The position numbers and the translations under genes are program-made. A stretch of 64,000 nt of DNA. It comes from Rostratula benghalensis. Taxonomy: Eukaryota; Chordata; Aves; Charadriiformes; Rostratulidae. Below are positions 24,766 to 37,575 of the stretch, piece after piece. The stretch is from the NCBI GenBank assembly GCA_013399305.1, contig VXAI01000140.1, positions 1,508,755 to 1,572,754 of the forward strand, written 5' to 3'. Each line of letters opens with the position of its first letter. The stretch's first letter is position 1. The notes under the pieces are model-generated. The model saw only the letters and a list, made by a program, of their open reading frames with translations, was not told the origin of the DNA and did not search any database.

Positions 24766-27395
24766 CGTCATGAGTGCTTTTTCTTACACGGGCACTGGAC
24801 TGTCTCCCCGCACTGGAGAAGTCAAGCAGTACACCAGGCTCCATGTGGTGCCAACATTTAAATGTCAAGAATTGTCAAACACATGTGCAGACAAAAAGGC
24901 CAGGAGAAGCAAGACAGCAAAGTGAAGCAAGGAAGCAGGAGTGTCAATACCAAAGTGAGCTGATTCAAAGCAGGAATGAATCCATATTCTTTCCTGCGAC
25001 ACAGACACTTTTTTATTATGTGCTACTCTAGAAAGGCTACTCTAGAAAATGAAAAGAAAAGAATTAAAAGGAAGATATATGTAGACCCAACACAGGTATT
25101 CTGAAAAATTAAGTAGCAGCCCTTGTCAAGGGTCAAGAAGCCTCAGTTACTGAAATCCTTCCAAGTCTGGTCAAAAAAAAAAACTGAATCAGAGCAGAGC
25201 AGTAAAACATGACATTCATCTCCTGTGACACCACTATGCACCTGTCCCAGGTTGGCAATTGACCTTACATTTCATTCCCTTTCTTTCATTTCATTTTAAA
25301 CCATGCTCATCGCTTCCCTGGCTTTACAGAGGCTGACAGAGACAGGCAGTGCTTCAGTGCAGTTCTCCAGCAAGAGTTGCATCTGCATGACATGCACAGA
25401 GCTATTACTAAGCCTAGGTTTATTTCCCAGTTTTGAAGAACTCTCTCCACCAGGAATATAAAGACAGACAGTAACATGAAAAAGCCAACCAGAGTCTCAA
25501 TACAGATAGAGAAGGTTGAGCCATGCTGATAGAAGAGCAGGACCAGAACTTGCTCCCCCTGGCTCTTTCACCAGTGTATTTATTTTGTTAAGTATGAAGC
25601 ACACTTTGCTCCTTCAGCTTCAAGTAGGAAAGAAATCCACATCCTGAGGTATTTTGCCAAAAGAAAACAAGGAAGGTCATCACAACATGGAGATAGAAAA
25701 TTTAGCAAAATGGGATGGAGAGACAAGGGAAGAGAAAAAAGTACCCCAAACCTAAGTTTCCCCATTGAGTGTATCACGTGCTTCACTGAAACAAAACACA
25801 GAGAACAACGGTTTTTCTAAGAGATTTATTTCAAGAAAGTCACAAATCCAACAATTTAAAAATACCTCCATAGGACTGTTTTACAAACACAGCCAAGAGC
25901 AACCTTTCTCTTCTACAATCTGTTCCTTGCTCTTTTATGTCAGTACACGTCTAGAAGAAAAAGCCCAGCTCATATTTTCATCAGCAAATTCGCATTCAAG
26001 ATTATTAGTGATGTCTCAGTGCTAGGAAATGCCCAAACCCACATAATGCAGTTTGCTCATTTAAATAATATTTCCTGCTTCAGACTTCTCCTCTCCTTCA
26101 ACATCATAAACCTAGAGTGCTCATTAACCAACAATAAAAGCAAATAAAATCCCTACTGAAGAATTAGGCTGAAGATCAGTCTGAGTATCCTTTATAAGCT
26201 TACTCTGTAAACTCAGGGATCATTCCAAAGACAAACAAGCTGAAAAAATGCTAATGGTTAGCTATAAAAAAAAAATTAAAATAAATATTTCCTGTACTGC
26301 ATGAACAATATTTCTCATTCTTTTAGACATTCACTTATTCAGCCCCAGCAAAGCCAGTATGTTTAAGGTAAGGACTAACACACCACTAACCCTCAGAGGA
26401 TGGGGCTGGGTTGCAGGAAAGGACTGGGTTGTAGCTGACCATCCACGTTTCCACACTGAGTAATTGCTTCAATCTAGACAATTTAACACCACCAACCCTT
26501 CAGCAGGCAGTTTAAATACTCTATTGGGCTACTTGGTGGAGAGCTCTGTTTCACCCAGTGCTGATAAAGTGGCAGCAGCCACCAGGGAGTTGGGGGGCAA
26601 AGGAAAGTAGCCCCACCAGGGCATCAGACACTGCCTCCATGAGAGGCAGGGACCTGGTACTGAAGGATCCAGCTTGGAGACAAAAGATCATATTTTATAA
26701 AGCCTGTCATCAGCTTGTATTTGCTGTTTACTCATTTTGGTGTGGTTCACAGTAAACAATTCCTGAAGGACGACAAGATTTTTTACTATTTACAAGTGAA
26801 ACTTAGCAAAGAAGCAAGGAAGATTATGATTTTGACGTTCACAGCTCGGAAAAAGAGCTTCATAGCTGCCCTGCATACTAAGTAACTAAAATGAGATTTA
26901 AAGTACAGATTAATATAACATCTATAATTCATAACCATGCCTGCTTTTCTTGTCAGATGGAAGCCATGATTCTGGTATCTTCAGAGCTTTTCCATTGAAA
27001 CAACTGATTTTAAAAACTGCAAGATAAAATACTGGAACCAGACTTTGCCATATCCACAATTATTAAGTAATAAAAACATTCCACCCACTGGAAAAAACCT
27101 GTGTCATCTGATTATCACCTTATAGGCCACATATTTCACCAACTGAAAAGGGGGTTGTGCAAGATTCAAGGTCCTCTGGGGTTTGGTTTGATCATTCCAG
27201 GAAATATTTGGCACAATATTTCAGTTACAGAACTCTTCAAATACTATTTATGGAAGGACATAAAAGAGATCAGTCCCCTCCTAGCTCTTGTTTTATAAAC
27301 CTTTTAGCAGAAGCAGATAACATCAACCAGGACCTATTTCTCCACTAAATTTACCGCTCAATAACAGAAAACTACAGAAGCTTTATGTTTATGTT

Positions 27396-27455
27396 TTCTC
27401 TTTTCTCTTTTTCCTTCTCTTTTCTCTTCTCTTTTCCCTTCTCTTTTCTTTTGTT
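27396..27455 (+). repeat. CT-rich low-complexity tract
   Basis: An imperfect TTTTCTCTTC-type polypyrimidine stretch immediately before the 17-bp minisatellite. Confidence 0.85.
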
Positions 27456-27551
27456 TATGTTTAGAAGATTCTTATGTTTAGAAGATTCTTATGTTTAGAA
27501 GATTCTTATGTTTAGAAGATTCTTATGTTTAGAAGATTCTTATGTTTAGAA
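27456..27551 (+). repeat. 17-bp minisatellite, five perfect copies plus a partial
   Basis: TATGTTTAGAAGATTCT is repeated at 27456, 27473, 27490, 27507 and 27524 with no mismatch. A partial sixth copy at 27541 degenerates after TATGTTTAGA. Confidence 0.97.
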
Positions 27552-27858
27552 TCTGTTGTTGGAAAGAACTGCAAATGCATTGACTTCAATTATAGCAACT
27601 GAAGCCAATTTAAAGCCCAATTACTATCTACCATTTGGTGAAAGTAGAGAAAACAGGTAACAGTATTTGTTTGTAACAAGGTATAATTCCACTTAAAATC
27701 ACACAGTAATCTGCTTGTAAATGCAGAAAGTATATTTTTTGTATGTACAGGGACACACTACAGCCTGAATGTTTGCTTTGGCATCTAATTGCCCAAGTGT
27801 AAGGGTTTGCCTTTTTACTTTACCACCCACCCCCCCTTTTTTTTCATTTGTTTTGGTT

Positions 27859-27888
27859 GAGCTTGTTTTGCTCGAGCTTGTTTTGCTC
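27859..27888 (+). repeat. 15-bp direct duplication
   Basis: GAGCTTGTTTTGCTC occurs twice head to tail. Confidence 0.9.
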
Positions 27889-28631
27889 TTACTGTATTTG
27901 GTTTGAACTGCTTTAATTATTTCAGGCTGCTAGATTACTCTTGTGAAACAAGCTTAAAAGGGTATAATTAACAAGAGAAGTAGCAGTGTTAGCACAATAG
28001 CATGCAGATGCACTCATTGAAGGATAAAAATAATTATTGAAGAACTAATGTCAAGTAACTTCTGATAAGATATATATATATTTTGTTTTAAATAGCCTTT
28101 TGTCCCCTCTGTATTGTGCATACCAGCATGATATGCAAGGTTTGCATTAGGAACCAATCCCCCTTCCCCACAACTTTCTACATGGCTGCTGGAACGCTCT
28201 TAAAAATAAATGTGATGGGTTCGATGCCATCATTAATTTGGGATGAACACTCCTCTTCTCATTTTACATACAATTACTTTCAAAAACTCTTTGCACTGCA
28301 GCCTTTCACACTGAGACCTACCCTATGCCATGCATTACCATTAGCCAAGGAGCTAATCAAGCAAGCCTTGTACAAAGTTTGTTTTTTTTTTTTTTTCCTT
28401 CAGAACTTCCTGTTGGTCACACAATCAATGAAATTCCACAGCTGCCTACAACTCTGGGAAGTGCAGCCAAATCACCAGGCCTGGGGGTGCTGGTAAGAAT
28501 GATGTCACATGTTGATGCGTTTGCCAAATGAGCCCTCTTGCTGGGTGCATGTACAACCTTGATTGCAAAACTCAAACACTCAGAAAATACAAACGCCACA
28601 CACACAAAACCCATCTGAGCTAATCATAAGA

Positions 28632-29551
28632 TGAAATCCATTACAAGATGGGGCCCAATGGGATCCACTCACGGGCACTGAGAAAGCTGGTGGAGGTTCT
28701 CAGCCACTTTCCATCATTTACCAGCCATCCAGGCAAACTATGGAGTTCCCAGTTGACTGGAAGTTAGCAAATGAGATGCCCATCCACAAAAAAAAGCCAG
28801 AAGGAGGATCTGGGGAACTCCAGGCCTGTCAGTCAGGCCTCAGTGTCTGGGGAAGGTCATAGAACAGATCATCCTGAGTGCTATCATGAAGGACATCCAG
28901 GACATCTGGCCCAGTCACCATGGGTTCATGAAAGGCAGGTCCTACTTGACAAACCTAATCTCTTTCTATGACAAAGTGACTTGCTTGGTGAATGAGGGAC
29001 AGGCTGTGGTTGTTGTTTACCTGGACTTTAGTAAGGCCTTTGATACAGTTTTCGACATCATTCTCTTGGAGAAACTGGCTGCCCATGGCTTGGACAGGAG
29101 TGCTTTTTGCTGGGTAAAAACCTGACTGGAGGCCAGGCCCAGGCAGTGGTGGTCATGGAGTTAAGGCTAGTTGGTGTCCAGTCAGGAATAGTGTTCCCCG
29201 GGGCTTGGTACTGGGGCCAGTCCTCTTTATTATCTTGCATTTGGGTCACACCAACCCCATGGATGGTGCAGGCTGGGGGAAGAATGGTTGGTGCTGCCCA
29301 GTGGAAAAGTACCTGGGGGGTTTGGTCAAGAGCAGCTGAATGTGAGCCAGCAGTGTACCCAGGTGGCCAAGAAGGCCAATAGCATCCTGGCCTGTATCAG
29401 GATCAGTGTGACCAGCAGGTAGTGACTGAGGTAGTGACCATCCACCTGTACTGGACACTGGTGAGTTTTTGTCAATTTTGGGTTGATGGCTGGATTTGAT
29501 GACCTGAAAGGTCTCTTCCAAGCTCAGCAATTCTATCATTCTGTGATTCTA
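28632..29551 (+). mobile_element. CR1 LINE fragment with reverse transcriptase motif A
   Basis: It translates to CR1 ORF2 reverse transcriptase core in two frames. One 79-codon frame (28886-29125) reads HHGFMKGRSYLTNLISFYDK and then VVYLDFSKAFDTV, so the motif A aspartates are kept. The piece then jumps, through internal deletions, to ORF2 tail blocks near 29330 and to the 3' end CTGAAAGGTCTCTTCCAAGC...ATTCTGTGATTCTA. The YADD/FADD catalytic block is missing. It is a dead, internally deleted copy. Confidence 0.93.
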
Positions 29552-31124
29552 AGATGAAGTGTTGCATTTCAGAAAGGGGTTTGGGTTTTTCCTTCTCACC
29601 TCCCCTTAACTCCTATGGTGGAAGTTAATGATATTCAAAACACTCTGTACCCAGACATCGTTCCAGCATACTCATACAAGATGCCAAGAGGCATTCTCCA
29701 GCAAATTAAGCATGTCTGCCCAAACTTCTCCATGGCAGGCTCCTGCCCAAGGCCTGCACAGAGCCTCCTCAACCATCTCCCAATTACAGCCAGACTGTAA
29801 TAGAATCAAACCAGCGGTTTCCCAAGAGAACTCGCACCAGTGTATATAACAGGCCCCTAAAATAAGACAAAACTTGTTTTTCCCTGACTGCAACCACCCT
29901 CTAGCCTTAGCAAGACTGGGAAATTTCCAAAGAGAAGTCATTGAAGCAGGCACAGCAAAATGACACTACAGCTGAGACCCCTCCATTCTTGTGCCTTTCT
30001 GCACTTAACACAGAAAATTCATCCCTCAATTCTTCCCAGTAGATATCTCTACATATTTTTTCATGACTACACTACTCATCAAACAACCAGGATTTCATTG
30101 TGAACTGAATTTTAGGGGGTTTTAGTACATCTGCAGCTAAGCGGACTGGGCTTAACAAGCCTTACATCTCAAGATTATGCTTTGCTTTTCAAAAGAAGCT
30201 CTGGTTTAAACATAAAAGGGACAAAGCAAGACACTATGATCCTTTAACAAGTGTCATCAGATCTACTGAAACTGCAGAGCATGTCTTTGCAAGGTTGAGC
30301 ATGGAGCGTGTCATGCACCACTTGATGACTTGGTTTTCTTAAATCAAACACAATCAAAGTTTGCAGAATGAGCTGGATTAAACAAAGCCCAAGTTCATCC
30401 ATTATTCAGATCAAGCAACAAGGGCACATTCAGCTTCATTTTTCAAGAAGTTATTGCAGCAAAGAACCTTAAGCAAAACAAACAACAAGACTATCTAGCA
30501 AAATCTTTTCTTAAAGCTTTTTGCAACAATTTTATATTGCAGAATACACAAAGTGACTCTAGTCTTCAGAAGTTATGTTTTTTAATAGGCAGGAACAGGA
30601 GGATGCCTTGACTAGTCCCTGAATTTTATGTCACATCCAGTTACCCTCCATGCAGAAGCTTTCTTTGCCTGATCCTGTTCAGCCTTGTTTGTCCCATGGC
30701 AGCGTAAAGGACTCTGCATTAGAAGAACCAAGTGGATCTCTTCTCCCACTCTCCTATAATCATAGGCACTCTCCTCAGACAAACATTTACTCCTGCAGCG
30801 CTTAGTCCACACATACACACTTCACATCCTACCACACCAGGGAGGTGTTCTTTTATCAGAATATTTAGTCTTCTAATGAATACAAATTTTTGTAAATAAA
30901 TCCTTCCAGGTTAGAGTTGGTAGGTTGCTCCTTCAGAGTGTCACAAGGCAAGAGCAGGCACCCTGCAAAGTCTGCCAGTTCCTGACCTGCGATGAGTTCA
31001 CTGCCAAGCCAAGGTAAATGCCAAATCAATAAATACAGACCAGGCAGAAATCAAACTCATTTTCACCTTGTATGTAACAGTGGATACAAAAGCTGGTTCA
31101 ACAAGGTGAATGCTAGAGCAACTT

Positions 31125-31728
31125 GCAGTCCAGAAGTCCTGGGCTGCATAACCAGCCAGCAGGGGGAGGGGGGAGGTTCTGCCCCTATGCTCAGCCTTGA
31201 GAAGAAGCCCCTGCAGTGCTGCCTCCAGCTCTGGGGCCACCAACATCAGAAGGACATGGACCTGTTGGAGTGGGGCCAGAGCTGGCCACAGAGATGCTGC
31301 AAGGGCTGGAGCCCCTCTGCTGTGAGGACAGGCTGAGAGAGTTGAGGTGGGGTCAGCCTGGAGAAAAGAAGGCTCCAGGGAGATCTTAGAGCCCCTTCCA
31401 GGGCCTAAAGGGGCTCCAGGAAAGCTGGGGAGGGACTCTTGATCAGGGAGGGGAGCCATGGGATGAGAAGTAATGGTTTCAAACTGAAAGAGGGAAGATT
31501 TAGATGAAATCTCAGGATGGAATTCTTTGTTGTGAGGTTGGTGAGACCCTGGCCCAGGTTGCCCAGAGAAGCTGTGGCTGCCCCATCCCTGGAGGTGTTC
31601 AAGGCCAGGTTGGACAGGGCTTTGAGCAACCTGGTCTGGTGGGAGGCGTCCCTGACCAAGGCAGAGCATAGAACTGGATGATCTTCAAGGTCTCTTCCAA
31701 CCTCTCTCTTCTGTGATTCTATGATCCA
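31125..31728 (+). mobile_element. CR1 LINE fragment, well preserved 3' end
   Basis: It runs from CCTGGGCTGCATAACCAGCC through AAGGACATGGACCTGTTGGA and CTGGAGCCCCTCTGCTGTGA to CTCTTCTGTGATTCTATGATCC, which includes the CR1-type terminal repeats. The 223-codon minus-strand frame at 30998-31669 is antisense to this element. Confidence 0.95.
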
Positions 31729-34700
31729 CCTGCTGTGAAACCCCAGCCTCCGTGGCCCACAATTCCTTCAGCAGCCACAGTGACCAGCCTTACCTGCTCA
31801 TCTCTTCATCAATGGCCTTGTTCACTGTGGTGTAAAACAATAAAAAGTTTAGCAACAGGAGCCTGGGAAAGATTTAGCAAACTGGAGCAAGTAAACTAGG
31901 AATTTTGACTTAAAATTCCAGTTCCTGTCCTCAGTGATCATACAGCCTTCAGAAAATTTTAAGCAGATACTGAGCAGCATCAACCTCCCCCTTGATTTGA
32001 GGCATGCTCCATAGCCTACTTGTAACTCTTAACTATAGACCAAAGATAGTATCTGCATACAATAATGCATGTGCATTACTGTGGGTATCTTAAAACTATT
32101 GTGTTGTTATTATTATTGTGTATTATTATTCTTATTTTGAAGCACTACAATTGTAAATTTTAGATGTAATCTCACAATAAAAAGTACAAAAAGCATAACT
32201 AAAAAACCCCTTTGACTGACAAATGCTGCCTGAAGCTTAGCTTTAGCCCATCAAAAACAAATGCCCACATTAAACAATATATTTCTGTACTAAAAATATG
32301 CAAGAGACTTGTCAGCACACCATTGTCAGTTTTAATCAGGCCACATTACAAAACAGATCCTATTCCATTTTGCATATTTTTTTCCCAAATAGCATTCAAA
32401 CAGCCGGCCCTTTTGTCTTTCAATCTGGAAACAGCAGAAGAAAAAAAAGAAACCACTTTTCTGCAATTCCTGCCCAACAGAAGACAAGGGTGCATCTTCC
32501 ACCAAAACCACAGTGCAAGAAAATAGAACTACTCACGATACAACCTTCTTCCTCTAATTTGTCTAAAGCAGATTTCGAAGAGATTCTGCAGAGCAATTAA
32601 AGATGAGGACAATCTTCATTTTTCTTTCTGCCTAAGCAAGTTTCTTTTTCACACACCGATATGAGAATGAAGATTCCTGAGCCATGGGCTGCAATACGCT
32701 GCTCCACAGGGACCCCAACCTCCACATTAGGACTTGGACAAAGCCAGTGGCAGGAGCGACAGTGCATTAATGCCTCCATCTTCCTCCTCTCCTGGCAATC
32801 CTGAATCCAGTTCATCCTGAAGGAATCACAGTTCAGCATGGGCAGGGAGAGGAGAATCTGGGGCCGTGCATCTTTCAAAGCGCTGTTCCAAACCAAGGAC
32901 ACCAGGGTTTTCTTGTTTGTTTTTCTTTCTTAAGGCCATGTTTTGGATCACACAAAGCAACTTCTCTCCTTTAAAGGTGCACAGAAGGTGTGAAGATACT
33001 AAAGGTTTCTGAGTGGGCAGCAAGTGCAGAATGGTACCAGCTGATAGGGCCTGTCTGAAGGGAAAGTTCATATCACCTAGCTCAGGTGCCTGGATTATGG
33101 AACTTCAGATGCTTATGCAGTAATTAGCATTTTTAATTAAATAGATTGATATCTACAAATTCCAAATGAGTGCACAGGAGTCTGCCTCTTCAATATTCTT
33201 AAGACTGAAAAGCTTGAAAAGGCACTTAAAGATATAAAGACAGTGCAGACTCTTGATTTACTCTCCAAGGAGGACTGTAGCGTGACACAAGTGCGTGGTC
33301 AGCCAGGGGGCAGGTCTCTGCTGTGCTTTGTCTGTACAGGGAGCAACATGCAGGGGCTGGCATGACACAAACTCACACTCTGTTTTTTTAAAATAATTAC
33401 TTTACCAAGCTCTAAATTCTTCCACATTTATCCTGAGACTCCTGGCACAATCGGTTTGCCAATTAAAGGAAAGAAAAGTAATACACCTTTCCACCACCCT
33501 TCAGAGGCACAAAACTAGAAGATTTTACCAACTGGAGTAATGCACAAGGTCCTGGAAATCTCTGAAGCAGCCACAGCATCAAAACACCACAGAGAAACAG
33601 GGAAACCTTGCATTTAAACTCAAGTCTCAACCAACATCACACACTTGCACACCAAGCAAATCAAAAAGCCCCAATGCCTCTATAGACCTAGTCCTCTCCA
33701 AGCTTAATGAGACCTTCAAGATGTAAAAAATGATAATAAGCCAACATGATACATTTTGCAGAAGTAAGCTATACATGGCTAGTTTTCAAAATTAAAGCTG
33801 TTATTTTCTTAGATGTTAAGAAACAGACATATTAATTACCAGTGTTACAAAATACTTTCATATGGTTTGAAAGGAACTGGCGTAGGCCATTAGAAACTGC
33901 CAGTATCCTGTCTCATGAGACGCCTCATTTCATTTTGCTGGCCTTTCAAAAGGTGGAGGTATGACTATAAGAAGTGACATTATTTGATCTGTATTTATAG
34001 CTAAGTAACTATTCCAAGACTGCTAATTTAGAACATCTCCATCTGTTTAATTAAAGTCGTTACAGTGCATACAAGCTGCGTCCTGAAACAGAAGTTAACA
34101 CTTCTGATTACAAAAGTCAATCTCAAAAGCAACACTATTTCTCTCTATAGATCACCAATTATTGCCCTTGAGTCGTACATCCGAAGTCTAAAAATGTGTA
34201 TCACTTCTAGGAAGTTAAACTGACTAAGCCTTTTAATTAATGCCTCCAAAGTAACACCCCTGGCTTAGATCCAGCAGCAGGTACCAGCCAAGGAAAAAAA
34301 GGCATATTAAATCATGGGTACTCAAGAGACCAAGCAAAACCTCCTGCCAACACTAGATATGGCACAAAAAACCCCAAACACCCAAACAAACAAACAAACA
34401 AAAAAGCCCAAAATGCTCCTAACTGAAAGATCTCTATTTCTATTTTGAAATGTTAAAAAAACCCCGATGTTACAGCTTTTACAGATTGGAAAGTATTTTG
34501 AAAATACAAAAATTCCTAATTTGCAGATACAATTAATTAAGCATTTTTATTTCAAGGTTGGAAAAACCCCAAACCTAAACTCACCAACAACTAAGGACCT
34601 AAACAGATTTTGTTAACAACTGCTTTTTGTAAGATGGCCAATAGCAATCTGAACTAGATTGTACCTAATTATTTCAAGATAAGCTAAGGTAGAAACTAGT

Positions 34701-34829
34701 GGCATATTTAACATGCCTGTTTCAAAGCATGAGTTTTGATTTAAGAAAGCAAACAAACAGAACCTACAGTATAGTTGAATTCCTGCTGATGCTGAAAACA
34801 CATGAAGAAATTACATCCTTCGGCCAGCC

Positions 34830-34934
34830 AGGGTTTCTTGGGTTTTGGGTTTTTTTTGTTTGTTTGTTTTGGGGTTTTTTTGTTTGGGGTTTTTTTTTTT
34901 TTTNNNNNNNNNNNNNNNGGGGGTGGGGGTGGGT
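34830..34934 (+). repeat. T/G-rich low-complexity tract with repeated G runs
   Basis: Runs of three to five G are separated by T-rich spacers (GGGTTTCTTGGGTTTTGGG, TTTTGGGG, TTTGGGG, then GGGGGTGGGGGTGGG after a 15-N gap). It has the form of a G-quadruplex-capable tract. Confidence 0.8.
34904..34918. other. Small assembly gap, 15 N, in T/G homopolymer tract
   Basis: Fifteen N follow a T run and precede GGGGGTGGGGGTGGG. The gap lies in low-complexity sequence, so its true length is unknown. Confidence 1.
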
Positions 34935-37117
34935 GTTATTTTAGTTAATTAATCTTTCTGGATGGTATTTTTCTGTTACAACCTGATCTAGCTTTCACTC
35001 AGGTCAGATATTTCAATAAACTGAGCCCTCAGAGCCAGGTCACATCCCGACCCCATGTCCCTATAGAAGCAGCTGAAAGTAATGGTCTTTTTTCAGTACA
35101 CCAAGCTGTGCCTATGCCCCTTCCTCATGGATGGACGCTCCTCTCCTCCTCTGAATTTTTTGAGATAAGAACTGTTAGAGAACAACACCTTTCCTTGCTG
35201 ATGTTCCCAATGAAAACGTACAGCTACCGCCAGCATCAACTCCTTCCAAGTCTTAAGCAGAAGCCTTCTGCCACGCTGCCCTCCACCTTCTCCCTGTGCT
35301 GGTATTTTATATCACCTTAAAACAGAGAAAACCTGTACGCTCTCCATCCTATAGTGAAACACCCAATTGTGTTTTAGCCTGATGGGTACTATAGTGAGCT
35401 GATGGGGTAGTTATAAAGTAACATCTGCAGCCACAGAAGAGACTCCGGGATGCTGTCCAGATTTTTTATTAAGTGGATTTGAAGTCTTGCAGGCTGGATT
35501 CCAATCTTGTACCATTAAATGAGGCAAAGGGATAAAAAGACAGAGGCCCTCCATCCCATACAGCCCACAGCTTAAAAGATTAAGTCATTTTGTCTCACCC
35601 TAGATTTCAATTTTGCTCCAATTTAAAATTTTTTTATCTGTAAACACAAATGTGCCTGGTGTGAAAAGCAGTTCCCCTTGGAAGCAGAAAGCTGAATAAA
35701 AAGGGAGGCTAGATTGGTTTCTGGAGCAAAATACACTTTTAATCCTGAAGAGGGCTGAGAGCCTTCCACTCAAAATAAAAGACAAAGCCTCTCAAAGTTA
35801 CTGCAACACCTAGTTGTGCCAAGTGAAGAATGGTGTCCTTACAGCAAAAGGCAAAACTCTCCCCCCAGATTAAGTGCTGCAGGACCTGGCACTAAATGAG
35901 GATAAGCAGGAGGAAAAAATTTAATTTCAAGCTTTTAAAGGGTATTGCAGTAAATGAAATGAAGAAACCTTACTGTAAATGATTAAATTTAAAATCAGAG
36001 TTTTAATACAATTGCCGATTTAGGGTCAGAGAAGCCTAATGAATAGAATCCAGTCTGTAAACTAACCATCAAGGGAACAGGAATCAATTTTAGCTGTGCA
36101 GAGTTTGTACAGAGTGCAGAGGGGGAAAAACAGATATGTGCAGAGTCATCTGCACGGACAACAGAGATGCAGGGCCACACAAACTCTTGGATTCTGCAAA
36201 ATAAGATTTTCCACATATTTCAGTGTATTTGATATAAAGCACACTTTTTATTGCTGAAACAAACACGGCTCAAAAGTTGAAGCCTGCAAATTTTTACCAT
36301 ATTTACTTCTGGAGCACTCAGCAGTGTGGCAGCAGGTGTGGCAGGTCCGGCAGTGCACACACTGGTGCAAGCCCCAGCTCCAGCACCACAAGCAGGACAC
36401 ACAGGAACATCAGGAAAAGAGGGATCTCTGGGCTACTGCAGGGAAGAACAAGTCTCCTAAATGAGAGCATTCACAGGAGGGTTCATCATGGCTTTATTTA
36501 TGCCCTTCATGCTTTACGCCAGCTCTCAACTTTTCCAGTCTCTGAGCATAGACAAGACCTTACAGAAAACACTTATCTCAGCTTGATCTGTTAATTTAAC
36601 CTTGTCTCCTGGGCTTTGACAGATGAGTGCTGGCAGATCTAGCTCCTGCTGTCTAATACGCTACCACGTGCGGTACGGATGCCATCTCAACCACTTTTCT
36701 TGCCTGCAGCTGTCCACCAGAGGAGATACAACGTCTGTCATCAGCAATGCAGCTCTTGGTAGGACCTGACTTGGCACAAGGCAGACAGGGACCAAGCCTT
36801 TAACCCTTCTCATTGCAGGAGGGTCAAGGCTCTTACTGACCCCTCCTCATTGCTCTGCCTGAAAACCTAGAGCTCAGTTCTAACATACAGAGGGTTTGGG
36901 TTGGTTTGCTCTGCAGCCAGACTAACAACATAGTACCGTATGAGCTGTGTATTTACTCATTCATTTCAATGCAGTTACTGTCCAAAGATGCTTTGGGCAC
37001 TGAAACCCTCAAACTTCAAAGCCAATGAAAGCAAGTGTTTTGGATAAAATTATTAAGTTCAAGTGTAAACCAGAGCCAGACTGGAACAATGTGAAGAAAT
37101 CTCCGAGTTCCCCAAAA

Positions 37118-37575
37118 GTAGGAACTCCCTTTTTTTCAGTTTAAAGCCCTTCCCACCTTGTCCTACGGCTTCTCTGCATAACCAAGTCCCTCCCCAGCTT
37201 TCCTGGAGCCCCCTTCACACCGCTCTAAGGTCTCCCCAGAGCCTTGTCTTCCAGGTTGAAACCCCCCCCAACTCTCTCACCCTATCCTCAGAGCAGAGGG
37301 GCTCCAGCCCTCACAGAATCTCTGGGGACTCCTCTGGACATGCTCCAACAGGTCTATGTCTTTTTTATGCTGAGGACTCCAAAAGCTGGACACAGTCCTC
37401 CAGGTGGGGTCTCATGAAAACAGAGTGGAGGGGCAGAATGCCCCCCTCACCCTGCAGGCCAAGCTGCTGGGAATGCAGCCCAGGGTGCAGGGGGCTTTCT
37501 GAGCTGCCAGCCCACTCTTGTTGAGCTTCTCATCCACCAACACCCCCAAGTCCTTCTCCTCAGGTCTGGTCTCTG
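37118..37575 (-). mobile_element. CR1 LINE fragment lacking its 3' tail
   Basis: The reverse-complement CR1 starts inside the element (TTTTCAGTTTAAAGCCCTTCCC), so the extreme 3' end is absent. It continues through GCTTTCCTGGAGCCCC, CTCCAACAGGTCTATGTC, CCTCCAGGTGGGGTCTCATG and CCCCCAAGTCCTTCTCCTCA. The lost 3' end suggests a later deletion. Confidence 0.93.

Noticed and set aside
27456..27551. Regular 17-bp repeats resembling a CRISPR array
   Set aside because: The units are contiguous with no spacers, and the DNA is vertebrate; it is a minisatellite.
27797..27960. Possible LTR starting TGTAAGGGTTTG
   Set aside because: No matching CA terminus, polyadenylation signal pair or target duplication could be defined.
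30998..31669. 223-codon minus-strand frame
   Set aside because: It is antisense to the plus-strand CR1 at 31125-31728; the same kind of peptide appears opposite other CR1 copies.
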